A stretch of 52,122 nt of DNA from Kluyvera georgiana ATCC 51603. Lineage in GTDB: Bacteria; Pseudomonadota; Gammaproteobacteria; Enterobacterales; Enterobacteriaceae. Both the position numbers and the translations under genes were made by a program. Positions 26,189 through 36,257 of this stretch are shown piece by piece (positions within the stretch are counted from its first letter, which is position 1; every line of letters starts with the position of its first letter). The notes under the pieces are model-generated. The model had not been told where the DNA came from. It made no database searches and was given only the letters and a program-made list of their open reading frames with translations. The stretch covers positions 1-52,122 of the forward strand of contig NZ_LXEU01000095.1 of NCBI RefSeq assembly GCF_001654985.1, given 5' to 3'.

Positions 26189-26419
26189 CATAACCCCTTA
26201 TTTACGTGTTAAAAGGCAACAACTCTCGAGGTCTAATGCAATTTTTTGTGAAGCTTTATCAGTATACAACACTTCAATAAATACTCGAGAATTGAAATCA
26301 AAAGCAACACAAATTCCTGAGCTAGCCGGCTATTTGCGCAATAAACAACCATGTCGCGCAATTTTTTACCGCTAATCTAAAAAGTGGGATTAGATCACAA
26401 AAAAACAAGCGCGGGAATA
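26189..26419. promoter_or_regulatory. bssS upstream region
   Basis: AT-rich gene-free region between bssS and the dinI terminator. It must contain the bssS promoter; I cannot fix its elements. No small gene is seen. Confidence 0.4.
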
Positions 26420-26448
26420 AAAAAAGCCGGGGCGACCCGGCAAAAAAA
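26420..26448. terminator. Terminator of dinI
   Basis: Stem gccggg/cccggc with gcga loop, flanked by A-runs on both sides of the plus strand, so on the minus strand it ends in TTTTT after dinI. Confidence 0.88.
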
Positions 26449-26465
26449 CACAATGAGGGAAAAAA

Positions 26466-26711
26466 TTAGTCGGTGATGAACCAGTCGTCGGCGCTCTCCC
26501 AGGTTTCCTGCAGGATTTCGCTGATGCGGTCTTTATCTTCTTTAATGCCACCGATCACGGAAAGGTTATTGCTGGCAGCGTAGCGCACGCTAACGGCGCC
26601 ACCGCTATCGGGGAACTGGTTGTTGATACGGCGGGAAAGTTCGTCTGCCAGCGCGTCTAAGGCGCCTGCCGGCAGCGCGGTGGTTTTTGCAATAGTGACT
26701 TCAATACGCAT
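26466..26711 (-). CDS. dinI: DNA damage-inducible protein I
   Basis: 81 residues, the E. coli length. It binds RecA filaments and stabilises them, modulating LexA and UmuD cleavage late in the SOS response. The fold's beta-strand MRIEVTIAKTT, the helix ALDALADELSRRINNQFPD and the acidic C-terminal helix (SEILQETWESADDWF) that mimics DNA are all present. A near-perfect LexA operator lies 20 bp upstream. Confidence 0.95.
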   Translation of the reverse strand: MRIEVTIAKTTALPAGALDALADELSRRINNQFPDSGGAVSVRYAASNNLSVIGGIKEDKDRISEILQETWESADDWFITD

Positions 26712-26730
26712 AATTGCCCCCTGTGTAATA

Positions 26731-26750
26731 TACTGTATTTTTATACAGTT
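26731..26750 (-). promoter_or_regulatory. LexA (SOS) box of dinI
   Basis: TACTGTATTTTTATACAGTT: the CTGT-N8-ACAG core (26733-26748) with consensus flanks, one of the strongest forms of the site. It lies 20-39 bp before the dinI ATG and between dinI and pyrC. Confidence 0.95.
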
Positions 26751-26782
26751 ATATTCAGGGTTTTACAACAGGGGGCGCGATT

Positions 26783-27829
26783 TTATTTTTTCACCGTCCA
26801 GCGCAGCGTTTCTCCGGCGAGGAACGGCACTAACGTATCATCACTCAGGGCGATGCTTTCCTCGACCTGGCTCTCTTCACGTACCAGCTCAACGTAGCTG
26901 TCGTTGACCGGCAGGCCGTAGAAACGCGGGCCGTTCAGCGAGCAGAACGCTTCGAAGTGCTCCAGTGCGTTCATCTCTTCAAACACCGTGGCGTAGCTGC
27001 CCAGCGCGCCAGGCGCGTTGAAGCAACCCGCACAGCCGCAGCTGGCTTCTTTACGGTGACGCGCGTGCGGCGCCGAATCGGTGCCGAGGAAGGCGCGGGT
27101 AAACCCGCTGGCAACCAGCTCGCGCAGCGCCTGCTGGTGAACGTTGCGTTTGAGAATCGGCAGGCAGTAGAGGTGCGGGCGCACGCCGCCGACCAGCATA
27201 TGGTTGCGGTTGAACATCAGATGCTGCGGCGTGATGGTGGCGGCAAGCAGGTCGTTGCCGTCGCGCACATACTCGGCGGCATCCTTGGTCGTGATGTGTT
27301 CGAACACCACTTTCAGGCCCTGAAGACGCTGGCGTAGCGGTTCCATCACGCTGTCGATAAAGCGCGCTTCACGGTCGAAAATATCGATTTCTGCATGGGT
27401 CACTTCGCCGTGCACCAGCAGCGGCATGCCCAGTTTTTCCATGCGCTCCAGCACGGGCATAATCGCATCGGTGCTGGTGACGCCATGGCTGGAGTTGGTG
27501 GTGGCGTTAGCCGGATACAGCTTGGCGGCGGTGAATACGCCTTCGTTAAAACCGCGCTCCAGTTCGTTGGGATCCAGCGTATCGGTCAAATAGCAGGTCA
27601 TCAGCGGCGTGAAGTCGTGCCCGGCAGGCACCGCGTCGAGAATGCGCTGGCGATAGGCGATAGCCGCATCGACGGTGGTAATGGGCGGAACCAGGTTCGG
27701 CATGATGATCGCGCGGCCATACAGCTCGCTGGTATACGGAACAACCGTTTTCAACATCTCGCCGTCGCGAAGATGGATATGCCAGTCGTCTGGGCGGCGA
27801 ATTTTCAGAACTTGCGGTAATGCGGTCAT
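26783..27829 (-). CDS. pyrC: Dihydroorotase
   Basis: 348 residues, the E. coli length. A zinc enzyme closing carbamoyl-aspartate to dihydroorotate, the third step of pyrimidine synthesis. Metal ligands: [13 protein letters not shown] (HxH), the carboxylated Lys in [29 protein letters not shown] and [13 protein letters not shown]. The leader carries both a PurR-like box and the CTP-responsive hairpin known from E. coli, so both purine and pyrimidine levels should control it. Confidence 0.97.
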   Translation of the reverse strand: MTALPQVLKIRRPDDWHIHLRDGEMLKTVVPYTSELYGRAIIMPNLVPPITTVDAAIAYRQRILDAVPAGHDFTPLMTCYLTDTLDPNELERGFNEGVFTAAKLYPANATTNSSHGVTSTDAIMPVLERMEKLGMPLLVHGEVTHAEIDIFDREARFIDSVMEPLRQRLQGLKVVFEHITTKDAAEYVRDGNDLLAATITPQHLMFNRNHMLVGGVRPHLYCLPILKRNVHQQALRELVASGFTRAFLGTDSAPHARHRKEASCGCAGCFNAPGALGSYATVFEEMNALEHFEAFCSLNGPRFYGLPVNDSYVELVREESQVEESIALSDDTLVPFLAGETLRWTVKK

Positions 27830-27833
27830 GTAA

Positions 27834-27871
27834 GGCTCCGGCTGGTGGGATATCAGTCATTTTTGCCGGGC
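27834..27871 (-). promoter_or_regulatory. pyrC leader hairpin and start-site switch
   Basis: Near the inferred transcript start the minus strand reads GCCCGGCA, and its CCGGC (27869-27865) can pair with GCCGG (27842-27838), which is fused to the GGAG ribosome site. In E. coli, high CTP starts transcripts at the C and forms this hairpin, hiding the site; low CTP shifts the start to a G and frees it. The sequence elements are all conserved here. Confidence 0.75.
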
Positions 27872-27882
27872 ACTAAGGATAA

Positions 27883-27898
27883 GCGTAAACGTTTTCCT
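27883..27898. promoter_or_regulatory. PurR operator of pyrC
   Basis: gcgtaaacgttttcct is centred on AAACGTTT, close to the PurR consensus ACGCAAACGTTTGCGT, and overlaps the -35 side of the pyrC promoter, as in E. coli. Confidence 0.75.
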
Positions 27899-27912
27899 TT
27901 GCATCCTTTTCC

Positions 27913-27951
27913 GTAAAAAATAATGCCCGATGACAGGGCGCCATCGGGCAT
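27913..27951 (-). terminator. Terminator of yceB
   Basis: Stem atgcccgatg/catcgggcat with a 9-nt loop, then TTATTTTTTA on the minus strand, 13 bp after yceB. Confidence 0.88.
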
Positions 27952-27964
27952 GAATAAAAAGGAA

Positions 27965-28525
27965 TTAATTGGTGAACGGGATAACGATCTCGCCTGGCTT
28001 CACTTCAATGCCTTTCGCGTATTTTTTCGCCAGTGCTTCACCCTTGCTGGCATCTTCTTTCAGCACGTAGGCCGGCTGTTTATTGAAGTAGGTGCGCAGC
28101 GACTGATTAAGATACGGAATCAACGTTTGCACCACCGACTGCATTTTTTCCGGCGTGACTTTAGCATCCACCACTTCCATCTCCTGCAGATAGATGGCGC
28201 CTTGCTCCTGATTAAATACCGGTAGCGCCTTCAGCTTCAGGGCAATGTTGGCCTTCTGGCTACCAAACAGCGAATTCAGATCCAGCTTCGCGTCGCCGCT
28301 CAGGGTCACTTTATTCGGCTCTTCGCGGCCAATGGCGCTGGTTAAATTATTGAGGACGATATGGGCGTCTGCCACGCCCGGGACCCCGATATCTTTGGAG
28401 AAATTATTGCGTTTTTGCAACGCCTGGTTAATTTCCTGCTCGCTGACCGAATATTGCGTAAGCTGATTACAGCCAACAACCAGGCCGCTAACGATCAGGG
28501 CGGCAATGACAAACAATTTTTTCAT
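27965..28525 (-). CDS. yceB: Lipoprotein YceB (DUF1439)
   Basis: 186 residues, the E. coli length. The signal peptide ends in the lipobox VVGC, so it is an envelope lipoprotein. The mature part (NQLTQYSVSEQEINQALQ, NNFSKDIGVPGVADAHIVL, GIEVKPGEIVIPF) follows E. coli closely and has a tubular lipid-binding-like (TULIP/SMP-like) pattern. Function unknown. I use the ATG at 28525, where homology begins. In E. coli grxB and mdtH follow toward rimJ; here a TatA/E-type gene is found instead. Confidence 0.93.
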   Translation of the reverse strand: MKKLFVIAALIVSGLVVGCNQLTQYSVSEQEINQALQKRNNFSKDIGVPGVADAHIVLNNLTSAIGREEPNKVTLSGDAKLDLNSLFGSQKANIALKLKALPVFNQEQGAIYLQEMEVVDAKVTPEKMQSVVQTLIPYLNQSLRTYFNKQPAYVLKEDASKGEALAKKYAKGIEVKPGEIVIPFTN

Positions 28526-28664
28526 GGGGTTCCTCAACGTAAAGCGTTGTATGCATCCTGACATCAAGCAGCATACGCTGTCAGTAGGACTCTGACAGCG
28601 GAAAATACTGAAAGTGCCGCGGATAGGGCAAAATGGCGAACGCTACTCGCTGATTTTGCGGGCT

Positions 28665-28874
28665 TCAGGCTCGATCGCGCGGCTTATTCTCTGCCGTTTT
28701 CTTCCCGGCGGCAAAGTCGGCATCTGTGTCGGCGTGCAGGTCGTTCATCGCCTTTTTAAAGCCCTTTAACGCCGTGCCCAGGTCCGCCCCGAGGGAGCCG
28801 AGTTTTTTGGTACCGAACACCAGCACAAAAAGCACGACGACAACTAAGAGTTTGGTAACGCTAATTTCACCCAT
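28665..28874 (-). CDS. TatA/TatE-family twin-arginine translocase subunit (extra paralogue)
   Basis: 69 residues. One N-terminal membrane helix ([14 protein letters not shown]), the hinge [14 protein letters not shown] and an amphipathic helix [18 protein letters not shown], then a charged tail: the full TatA/TatE plan. It begins [12 protein letters not shown], very like E. coli TatE (67 residues). TatA-type subunits oligomerise to let folded Tat substrates cross the inner membrane. In E. coli tatE is near lipA, not here, so this is either a relocated tatE or an additional copy. AGG lies upstream of the ATG. No Tat substrate gene is adjacent. Confidence 0.85.
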   Translation of the reverse strand: MGEISVTKLLVVVVLFVLVFGTKKLGSLGADLGTALKGFKKAMNDLHADTDADFAAGKKTAENKPRDRA

Positions 28875-29193
28875 GATACAAACCTATTGAGAAAATAATG
28901 ATGAATTCTCGCAAACCGTGCGGGGAATTATTTGTCTGTTAATGGCATAAATTCGCACACTGGATCTGACAAAAAATAGCCGTTGCGTTTTATCTCATTT
29001 CTCAACTGGTTAGCGTCTGTGGGCCGTTGAGACGAAACATCTTCATTTTCCGCGCGATCTCACCTTTTCTCGTATTGCCAGCGACGGTCCTTTTTTATCA
29101 CAATGCAAAAAGACAGCGTGTTGTTTTCATTGGCTGCCGCCGGGCAGGTATAGTTAAACGACCAGGGTATAGATTGGTGACAGGAGTAGTGAG
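28875..29193. promoter_or_regulatory. Divergent upstream region of the Tat gene and rimJ
   Basis: 319 bp without a supported gene. It separates the leftward Tat gene from rimJ and should hold both promoters. A small frame at 29027-29233 overlaps the rimJ start and is not called. Confidence 0.45.
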
Positions 29194-29778
29194 ATGTTTG
29201 GCTATCGCAGTAACGTGCCGAAAGTTCGGTTGACCACGGATCGGTTGGTTGTGCGGTTGATTCACGACCGGGATGCGTGGCGTCTGGCGGATTATTACGC
29301 CGAGAATCGACAGTTTTTAAAACCCTGGGAACCCATTCGCGATGACAGCCACTGCTATCCCTCGGGGTGGCAGGCGCGCCTGTCGATGATTAACGAGTTT
29401 CACAAGCAGGGAACCGCCTTTTATTTCGCGCTGCTTGACCCTGAGGAAAAAGAGATTATCGGCGTCGCCAACTTCTCCAACGTGGTGCGCGGATCATTCC
29501 ATGCGTGCTATCTGGGCTACTCCATCGGCCAGAAGTGGCAGGGGCAGGGGATGATGTACGAAGCGCTGACCGCCGCTATTCGTTATATGCAGCGCACGCA
29601 GCATATTCACCGTATTATGGCGAACTACATGCCGCATAATCAGCGCAGCGGGAATCTGCTGGCGCGCCTCGGTTTTGAAAAAGAGGGTTATGCGAAAGAC
29701 TATTTACTGATTGACGGTGAATGGCGCGATCACGTGCTGACCGCCTTAACCACCCCACAATGGACGCCTGGCCGCTAA
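29194..29778 (+). CDS. rimJ: Ribosomal protein S5 N-acetyltransferase RimJ
   Basis: 194 residues, the E. coli length. A GNAT acetyltransferase that acetylates the N-terminal Ala of ribosomal protein S5. The acetyl-CoA loop is in [31 protein letters not shown] opens the fold and [19 protein letters not shown] closes it. GGAG lies before the ATG. It begins a rimJ-yceH-mviM run with gaps of 9 and 5 bp, probably one operon. Confidence 0.95.
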   Translation: MFGYRSNVPKVRLTTDRLVVRLIHDRDAWRLADYYAENRQFLKPWEPIRDDSHCYPSGWQARLSMINEFHKQGTAFYFALLDPEEKEIIGVANFSNVVRGSFHACYLGYSIGQKWQGQGMMYEALTAAIRYMQRTQHIHRIMANYMPHNQRSGNLLARLGFEKEGYAKDYLLIDGEWRDHVLTALTTPQWTPGR

Positions 29779-29787
29779 GGAATCACC

Positions 29788-30438
29788 ATGAAATACCAAT
29801 TAACGTCTCTGGAAGCTCGTGTGATCGGCTGCCTGCTGGAAAAGCAGGTGACGACGCCGGAGCAGTATCCGCTGTCGATCAACGCCGTAGCGACCGCCTG
29901 TAACCAGAAAACCAATCGTGAGCCGGTGATGACGCTTAGCGAAGCGGAAGTACAGGATCAACTCGATAACCTGGTCAAACGCCACTTCCTGCGTACCGTC
30001 AGCGGTTTTGGTAACCGCGTCACGAAGTACGAACAGCGTTTTTGCAATTCCGAGTTTGGCGATCTGAAACTCTCGTCGGCTGAGGTGGCGCTGGTGACGA
30101 CACTGCTGCTGCGCGGTGCGCAGACGCCGGGTGAATTGCGTGGTCGCGCCCAGCGCATGCATGAATTTGCCGACATGGCCGAGGTGGAGAGCACTCTTGA
30201 GCGGCTGGCAAGCCGCGAAGATGGCCCGTTTGTTGTACGTCTGCCGCGCGAGCCGGGCAAGCGCGAAAGTCGCTACATGCACCTGTTCAGCGGTGAAGTA
30301 GATGTGCAATCGGCGGCAATACAGAGCGATTCCCCGCTTGCCGATGATGACCTGCGCGCTCGTGTCGAGGCGCTGGAAGGTGAAGTTGCGGAACTGAAAC
30401 AGCGTCTGGATTCACTGCTGGCGCACCTTGGGGAGTAA
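29788..30438 (+). CDS. yceH: YceH family protein (DUF480)
   Basis: 216 residues (215 in E. coli). Two winged-helix domains of the DUF480 type ([20 protein letters not shown] and [20 protein letters not shown]), then an acidic coiled-coil end ([20 protein letters not shown]). It is likely a DNA- or protein-binding protein; function is unproven. It sits tightly between rimJ and mviM. Confidence 0.93.
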   Translation: MKYQLTSLEARVIGCLLEKQVTTPEQYPLSINAVATACNQKTNREPVMTLSEAEVQDQLDNLVKRHFLRTVSGFGNRVTKYEQRFCNSEFGDLKLSSAEVALVTTLLLRGAQTPGELRGRAQRMHEFADMAEVESTLERLASREDGPFVVRLPREPGKRESRYMHLFSGEVDVQSAAIQSDSPLADDDLRARVEALEGEVAELKQRLDSLLAHLGE

Positions 30439-30443
30439 TCAGC

Positions 30444-31367
30444 ATGGCTAAAATACGCATTGGCGTGGTTGGCCTGGGCGGCATCGCGCAGAAGGCCTGG
30501 CTGCCGGTGGTGAGCGCGGCGACCGACTGGACGCTCCAGGCGGCCTGGTCGCCGGGTAAAGAAAAAGCGCTAAAGGTGTGCGAAACCTACCGCATGCCTT
30601 ACGCCGATTCGCTGGCGGCGCTGGCCGCCCAGTGTGACGCGGTGTTTGTGCACAGTTCTACGGCGTCTCACTATGCGGTGGTCAGCGAGCTGCTGAACGC
30701 AGGCGTACACGTCTGCGTAGATAAACCGTTGGCGGATAAGCTCGATGATGCGGAACGCCTGGTCGCGCTGGCGGCGCGCAAAAAATTGACCCTGATGGTC
30801 GGTTTCAACCGCCGCTTTTCGCCGCTGTACCGTGAGCTGAAAAAACAGGCGGGTGAAATGGCCTCGCTGCGGATGGATAAACATCGTAGCGACAGCGTTG
30901 GCCCGCACGATCTGCGATTTACCCTGCTGGATGACTATCTGCACGTGGTGGATACCGCGCTCTGGCTGGCGGGCGGTAAGGCCAAACTCAGCGATGGCGT
31001 GCTGCAAACCACCGATGAGGGCTGCATGTTCTATGCTGAGCATCACTTCAGCCAGGCAGGGCTGCAAATCACTACCAGCATGCATCGCCGCGCTGGCAGC
31101 CAGCGTGAGTCGGTGCAGGCGGTGGCGGACGGCGGGCTCTATGAGGTTATTGATATGCGCGAATGGCGTGAAGAGCGCGGCGCAGGCGTGGTGACGCGGC
31201 CGATTCCCGGCTGGCAAACGACCCTTGAACAGCGTGGGTTCGTCGGCTGTGCGCATCATTTTATTGAATGCGTGCAAAATCAGACGGTTCCGGAAACGGC
31301 GGGAGAGCAGGCGATTATGGCTCAGCGTATCGTGGAAGGGCTGTGGCATGAGGCGATCCGCGAATAA
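30444..31367 (+). CDS. mviM: Gfo/Idh/MocA family oxidoreductase MviM
   Basis: 307 residues, the E. coli length. The N-terminal Rossmann fold (RIGVVGLGGIAQKAWLPVVS) and CVDKPLADK motif identify a Gfo/Idh/MocA NAD(P)-dependent oxidoreductase; the C-terminal part is the usual alpha/beta substrate domain. Substrate unknown. It lies upstream of murJ in the same direction, separated by 110 bp, and is retained next to murJ in many enterics, originally called 'mouse virulence'. Confidence 0.94.
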   Translation: MAKIRIGVVGLGGIAQKAWLPVVSAATDWTLQAAWSPGKEKALKVCETYRMPYADSLAALAAQCDAVFVHSSTASHYAVVSELLNAGVHVCVDKPLADKLDDAERLVALAARKKLTLMVGFNRRFSPLYRELKKQAGEMASLRMDKHRSDSVGPHDLRFTLLDDYLHVVDTALWLAGGKAKLSDGVLQTTDEGCMFYAEHHFSQAGLQITTSMHRRAGSQRESVQAVADGGLYEVIDMREWREERGAGVVTRPIPGWQTTLEQRGFVGCAHHFIECVQNQTVPETAGEQAIMAQRIVEGLWHEAIRE

Positions 31368-31417
31368 TCAGCTGTAACAACTGGCAGTAGCAATTCATCC
31401 CGAACCCGGTAGACTAA

Positions 31418-33013
<1,596 letters not shown>

Positions 33014-33027
33014 ACGAAATACACTTC

Positions 33028-33051
33028 GCGGGGCACGTTCTGTGGCCCCGC
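33028..33051. terminator. Hairpin between convergent murJ and flgN
   Basis: Arms gcggggc/gccccgc within a wider acac...gtgt pairing, between the murJ stop and the flgN stop. It lacks a strong T-run; probable shared terminator. Confidence 0.5.
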
Positions 33052-33057
33052 CCGTGT

Positions 33058-33489
33058 TCAGACCGAGAACTTCTTGGCACTACGGGTAAGGCTGCTGCCT
33101 GCTGCCTGACCATCCTTTCCGTACAGCCCCGTCTCCTGGAACGGCTTCAGCACATCGAGCGCCTGCTGGTTGCGCACAATCTGTCCTTCAAGCAGCCAGC
33201 CATTATGCTGATTTAACCGACGCAGCTGCTGCGTGGTTTCCGTAATGGTCTGCCAGCGGCTGACGATATCTTCATTATCGGTGCTTCGCAGGGCGTCTTG
33301 TTCGACGCGACGCTGTTTTTCCAGGTAGTCTAAGGTCGCCAGCAGAGAGCTTTTCTCTTCGGTGATGCTGGCAAGCCGCAGGCCGTTGACGCTGCCTGCA
33401 GAGAGCTGTTGTTGCTCAGCATCCATCACGTCTTTAAGGGAGTGAAGGATGCTGGTCATTTGGTCCAGAATGGCTGACAAACTGCTCAT
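33058..33489 (-). CDS. flgN: Flagellar export chaperone FlgN
   Basis: 143 residues (138 in E. coli). A helical cytoplasmic chaperone that keeps the hook-filament junction proteins FlgK and FlgL unfolded and delivers them to the flagellar export ATPase. Conserved: MDAEQQQLSAGSVNGLRL, ITEEKSSLLATLDYLEKQRR, LNQHNGWLLEGQIVRNQQAL. Its clients FlgK and FlgL are encoded about 9 kb to the right. It follows flgM with a 4-bp gap. Confidence 0.95.
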   Translation of the reverse strand: MSSLSAILDQMTSILHSLKDVMDAEQQQLSAGSVNGLRLASITEEKSSLLATLDYLEKQRRVEQDALRSTDNEDIVSRWQTITETTQQLRRLNQHNGWLLEGQIVRNQQALDVLKPFQETGLYGKDGQAAGSSLTRSAKKFSV

Positions 33490-33493
33490 GCGC

Positions 33494-33787
33494 TTATTTA
33501 CTCTGTAGATAATCTTGCGTGTCTTGAATTAGCGCGTCGGCAATCTTACCTGTGTCCATTTTTAACTCGCCGTTACGAATGGCGGTTTTCAGTTCCTCGA
33601 CGCGCGCCATATTAATATCGCCGCTGCTTGAACGGGTCAGTGCGGTCTGCGCATTGCTTAGCGTCACGCTGGCGCTGGTGGCGGTTTCGGTTTTTTCGGC
33701 ACGGACTTTTTGTGCACTGGTCTCCGGCGTTTCGCGATGCTGTACCGGCGTTACCGCTTTCAGAGATGAAGTACGATCGATGCTCAT
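33494..33787 (-). CDS. flgM: Anti-sigma-28 factor FlgM
   Basis: 97 residues, the usual length. It holds the flagellar sigma factor FliA inactive until hook completion, then is exported through the flagellum. The disordered N-terminus ([20 protein letters not shown]) and the C-terminal sigma-binding helices ([34 protein letters not shown]) are typical. A sigma-28 promoter lies upstream, giving FliA-dependent feedback. Confidence 0.96.
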   Translation of the reverse strand: MSIDRTSSLKAVTPVQHRETPETSAQKVRAEKTETATSASVTLSNAQTALTRSSSGDINMARVEELKTAIRNGELKMDTGKIADALIQDTQDYLQSK

Positions 33788-33851
33788 GATGCTTTCCTCA
33801 TTGGAGGCTTTGGTATGGCGCAGGCGCCGACTCTCATTAATTGTTAATTAT

Positions 33852-33878
33852 CTATCGGCAAGCGACACATATTCTTTA
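33852..33878 (-). promoter_or_regulatory. Sigma-28 (FliA) promoter of flgMN
   Basis: TAAA, 15 bp, GCCGATAG on the minus strand, matching the flagellar class 3 consensus TAAA-N15-GCCGATAA. It lies just after flgA and 65 bp upstream of the flgM start. Confidence 0.88.
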
Positions 33879-33884
33879 AGAAGT

Positions 33885-34544
33885 TTATAGATTAATCAGA
33901 ATATTCCCATCAGCGCTCACCTGACCGCTCACCACCTGACCGGAAGGCATTCTCACGCGGGCATTCTGGGCCACCGCGGCGTTGTTCAATGCCTGACCTT
34001 CACTGTTAATGCTAAAACCTTCCCCCTGGGCGACGACCATCACTTTCTGTCCTGCCTTCACCCGCCACGACTGGCGCACCATTGACAGCTGAATCGGCTG
34101 GCCGATGGCGACGTCGCGCAGGCTGATGGCATCCTCGGCCTGCGACAAATTCAGCATGGTACGCGGCGGCAGCTGATCGAGCCGTCCGCGCATTAATGTG
34201 ACGCTCTGTGACTCAATCGGCGACCCACGCACGATCGGCGCCGCGGCGACGACGTAATCGCCTACCGCCTGCACGGTCACCTGTAAATACTGTTTCGCAT
34301 TTCCGCATTGGGCCACCACCGTCAAATTTCCCCATAGCCGCGAGTTACCCGGCGTGCTGAATACGGGCGTTTCGCAACCAGGCTGCTGATTCTGCGTATT
34401 ACGCAGCTTCACGCTGACTTCATCGCTAAAGCCAGTCAGCCGCTCGCTAAAGAACTCGGTCAGCTGCGTCTGAATATCAGCCGCCTGGGCAAGCGGGCTA
34501 AAGGCCAGTATCGCAGCGGTGAATGGGGCAATGAGCTGACGCAT
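33885..34544 (-). CDS. flgA: Flagellar P-ring assembly chaperone FlgA
   Basis: 219 residues, the E. coli length. A periplasmic chaperone for FlgI polymerisation into the P ring. Signal peptide RQLIAPFTAAILAFSPLAQA with cleavage before ADIQTQL; the C-terminal SAF-type beta domain contains VKAGQKVMVVAQGEGFSINS and NARVRMPSGQVVSGQV. It is divergent from flgB; flgM and flgN follow on the same strand, as in E. coli. Confidence 0.95.
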   Translation of the reverse strand: MRQLIAPFTAAILAFSPLAQAADIQTQLTEFFSERLTGFSDEVSVKLRNTQNQQPGCETPVFSTPGNSRLWGNLTVVAQCGNAKQYLQVTVQAVGDYVVAAAPIVRGSPIESQSVTLMRGRLDQLPPRTMLNLSQAEDAISLRDVAIGQPIQLSMVRQSWRVKAGQKVMVVAQGEGFSINSEGQALNNAAVAQNARVRMPSGQVVSGQVSADGNILINL

Positions 34545-34700
34545 TGAACGCTCCAGTGGGTGGCGAATGCATGCATTTTACTCAACTTGCCACGACATCA
34601 ACGCAACAAATAGCGACGCATATTGCGCTTATTCCGTCGATGACGCGTCCATGAGGAGAATTAAGCTGTCGGCTGAAACTTTGTCATTAGCGGAGGAGAC
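34545..34700. promoter_or_regulatory. Divergent flgA/flgB promoter region
   Basis: 156 bp between head-to-head flgAMN and flgBCDEFGHIJ. By analogy with E. coli and Salmonella this is where FlhDC activates both class 2 operons. I could not define FlhDC half-sites with certainty. Confidence 0.55.
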
Positions 34701-35114
34701 ATGCTCGATAAACTCGACGCCGCATTACGTTTTCAGCAAGAGGCATTAAACCTGCGCGCAGAGCGTCAGGAGATTCTGGCTGCCAATATTGCTAACGCCG
34801 ATACCCCGGGGTATCAGGCGCGCGATATGGATTTTTCCAGTGAACTGAAAAAGGTGATGTCGCGCGGGCGCGCGGAAGGCAGCGGCGTTGCGCTGACGCT
34901 GACCTCTGAACGTCATATTCCTGCCCAGGCGCTTTCCGCGCCGAACACCGATCTGCTGTACCGCATTCCCGATCAGCCCGCGATGGATGGCAATACCGTC
35001 GATATGGACCGGGAGCGCACGCAGTTCGCCGATAACAGCCTCCAGTACCAGACCGGCCTTACGGTTCTGGGTGGACAGATTAAGGGCATGATGAGTGTCC
35101 TGCAGGGGAACTAA
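34701..35114 (+). CDS. flgB: Flagellar basal-body rod protein FlgB
   Basis: 137 residues. The most MS-ring-proximal rod subunit. It has the rod/hook family N-terminal signature ([20 protein letters not shown]) and a C-terminal heptad helix ending [21 protein letters not shown] precedes the ATG. First gene of the rightward operon; the gap to flgC is 3 bp. Confidence 0.96.
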   Translation: MLDKLDAALRFQQEALNLRAERQEILAANIANADTPGYQARDMDFSSELKKVMSRGRAEGSGVALTLTSERHIPAQALSAPNTDLLYRIPDQPAMDGNTVDMDRERTQFADNSLQYQTGLTVLGGQIKGMMSVLQGN

Positions 35115-35117
35115 TCC

Positions 35118-35522
35118 ATGGCACTACTCAATATCTTCGATGTTGCAGGTTCCGCGCTGACCGCGCAGTCCAAGCGACTGAACGTGGCCGCCAGTAACCT
35201 CGCCAACGCCGACAGCGTCGCCGGGCCGGACGGTCAGCCGTATCGTGCGAAGCAGGTCGTTTTTCAGGTGGATGCGCCGATGGGCGCGGCGACCGGCGGC
35301 GTGAAGGTGGCTGATGTCGTTGAGAGTCAGGACCCGGACAAGCTGGTCTATCAACCGGGAAATCCGCTGGCGGATGCGAAGGGCTATGTGCGCATGCCTA
35401 ACGTCGACGTCGTCGGGGAAATGGTGAACACCATGTCGGCGTCGCGCAGCTATCAGGCGAACGTCGAGGTACTGAATACCGTGAAGAGCATGATGCTCAA
35501 AACGCTGACGCTTGGGCAATAA
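35118..35522 (+). CDS. flgC: Flagellar basal-body rod protein FlgC
   Basis: 134 residues, standard length. A proximal rod subunit with the [19 protein letters not shown] signature and the C-terminal [20 protein letters not shown] helix that packs in the rod. It is between flgB and flgD with close spacing. Confidence 0.96.
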   Translation: MALLNIFDVAGSALTAQSKRLNVAASNLANADSVAGPDGQPYRAKQVVFQVDAPMGAATGGVKVADVVESQDPDKLVYQPGNPLADAKGYVRMPNVDVVGEMVNTMSASRSYQANVEVLNTVKSMMLKTLTLGQ

Positions 35523-35534
35523 GGGAGGTAACCG

Positions 35535-36230
35535 ATGTCTGTCGTAGCCAATATCAATGACACCAGTAGTAGCAGTTCGGCCTCATCGTCGATCAGCAGT
35601 ACTGGCACTAACAGTTCGTCCGATCTGCAGAGCAGCTTTCTGACGCTGTTGGTTGCGCAGTTGAAAAACCAGGATCCGACTAACCCATTACAAAACAATG
35701 AACTGACTTCACAACTGGCGCAGATCAGCACGCTGAGCGGCATTGAGAAGCTCAACACCACGCTGGGTTCCATCTCTGGACAAATTAATAGCGGCCAGTC
35801 GCTGCAGGCCAGCGCGTTGGTGGGCCACGGCGTGATGATTCCCGGTAGCACTATTCTGGCGGGCAAAAACAGCAGCGATGAGACCAGCGTGGATACCACG
35901 CCGTTTGGCATTGAGCTGACGCAGGCCGCCGAGAAGGTCACGGCCACCATTGTCGACGGTAACGGTAAGGTCATCAGAACGTTGAACTTAGGCGCGCAAA
36001 CCGCTGGCGTTCATACCTATACCTGGGACGGCAAGATGGATGACGGCACGGCGGCGCCGGACGGCGCTTACAACATCAACTTCGCCGCCAGCCAGGGTAC
36101 CACGCAGCTGGTAGTTCAGCCGCTGCAGTTCGCGCTGGTGCAGGGCGTTACGCTGGGCAGCAATGGCAACAAACTGGATTTGGGTACCTATGGCACCACC
36201 ACGCTGGATCAGGTTCGCCAGATTATTTAA
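35535..36230 (+). CDS. flgD: Flagellar hook-cap / scaffolding protein FlgD
   Basis: 231 residues, standard length. It caps the growing hook and is later shed. The N-terminal export region has FLTLLVAQLKNQDPTNPLQN, followed by LTSQLAQISTLSGIEKLN. The C-terminal Ig-like (FlgD) domain includes HTYTWDGKMDDGTAAPDGAY. A Ser-rich stretch lies at residues 11-33. Confidence 0.96.
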   Translation: MSVVANINDTSSSSSASSSISSTGTNSSSDLQSSFLTLLVAQLKNQDPTNPLQNNELTSQLAQISTLSGIEKLNTTLGSISGQINSGQSLQASALVGHGVMIPGSTILAGKNSSDETSVDTTPFGIELTQAAEKVTATIVDGNGKVIRTLNLGAQTAGVHTYTWDGKMDDGTAAPDGAYNINFAASQGTTQLVVQPLQFALVQGVTLGSNGNKLDLGTYGTTTLDQVRQII

Positions 36231-36257
36231 GCCTCTAACTATTTCAGGAGAGACGTT

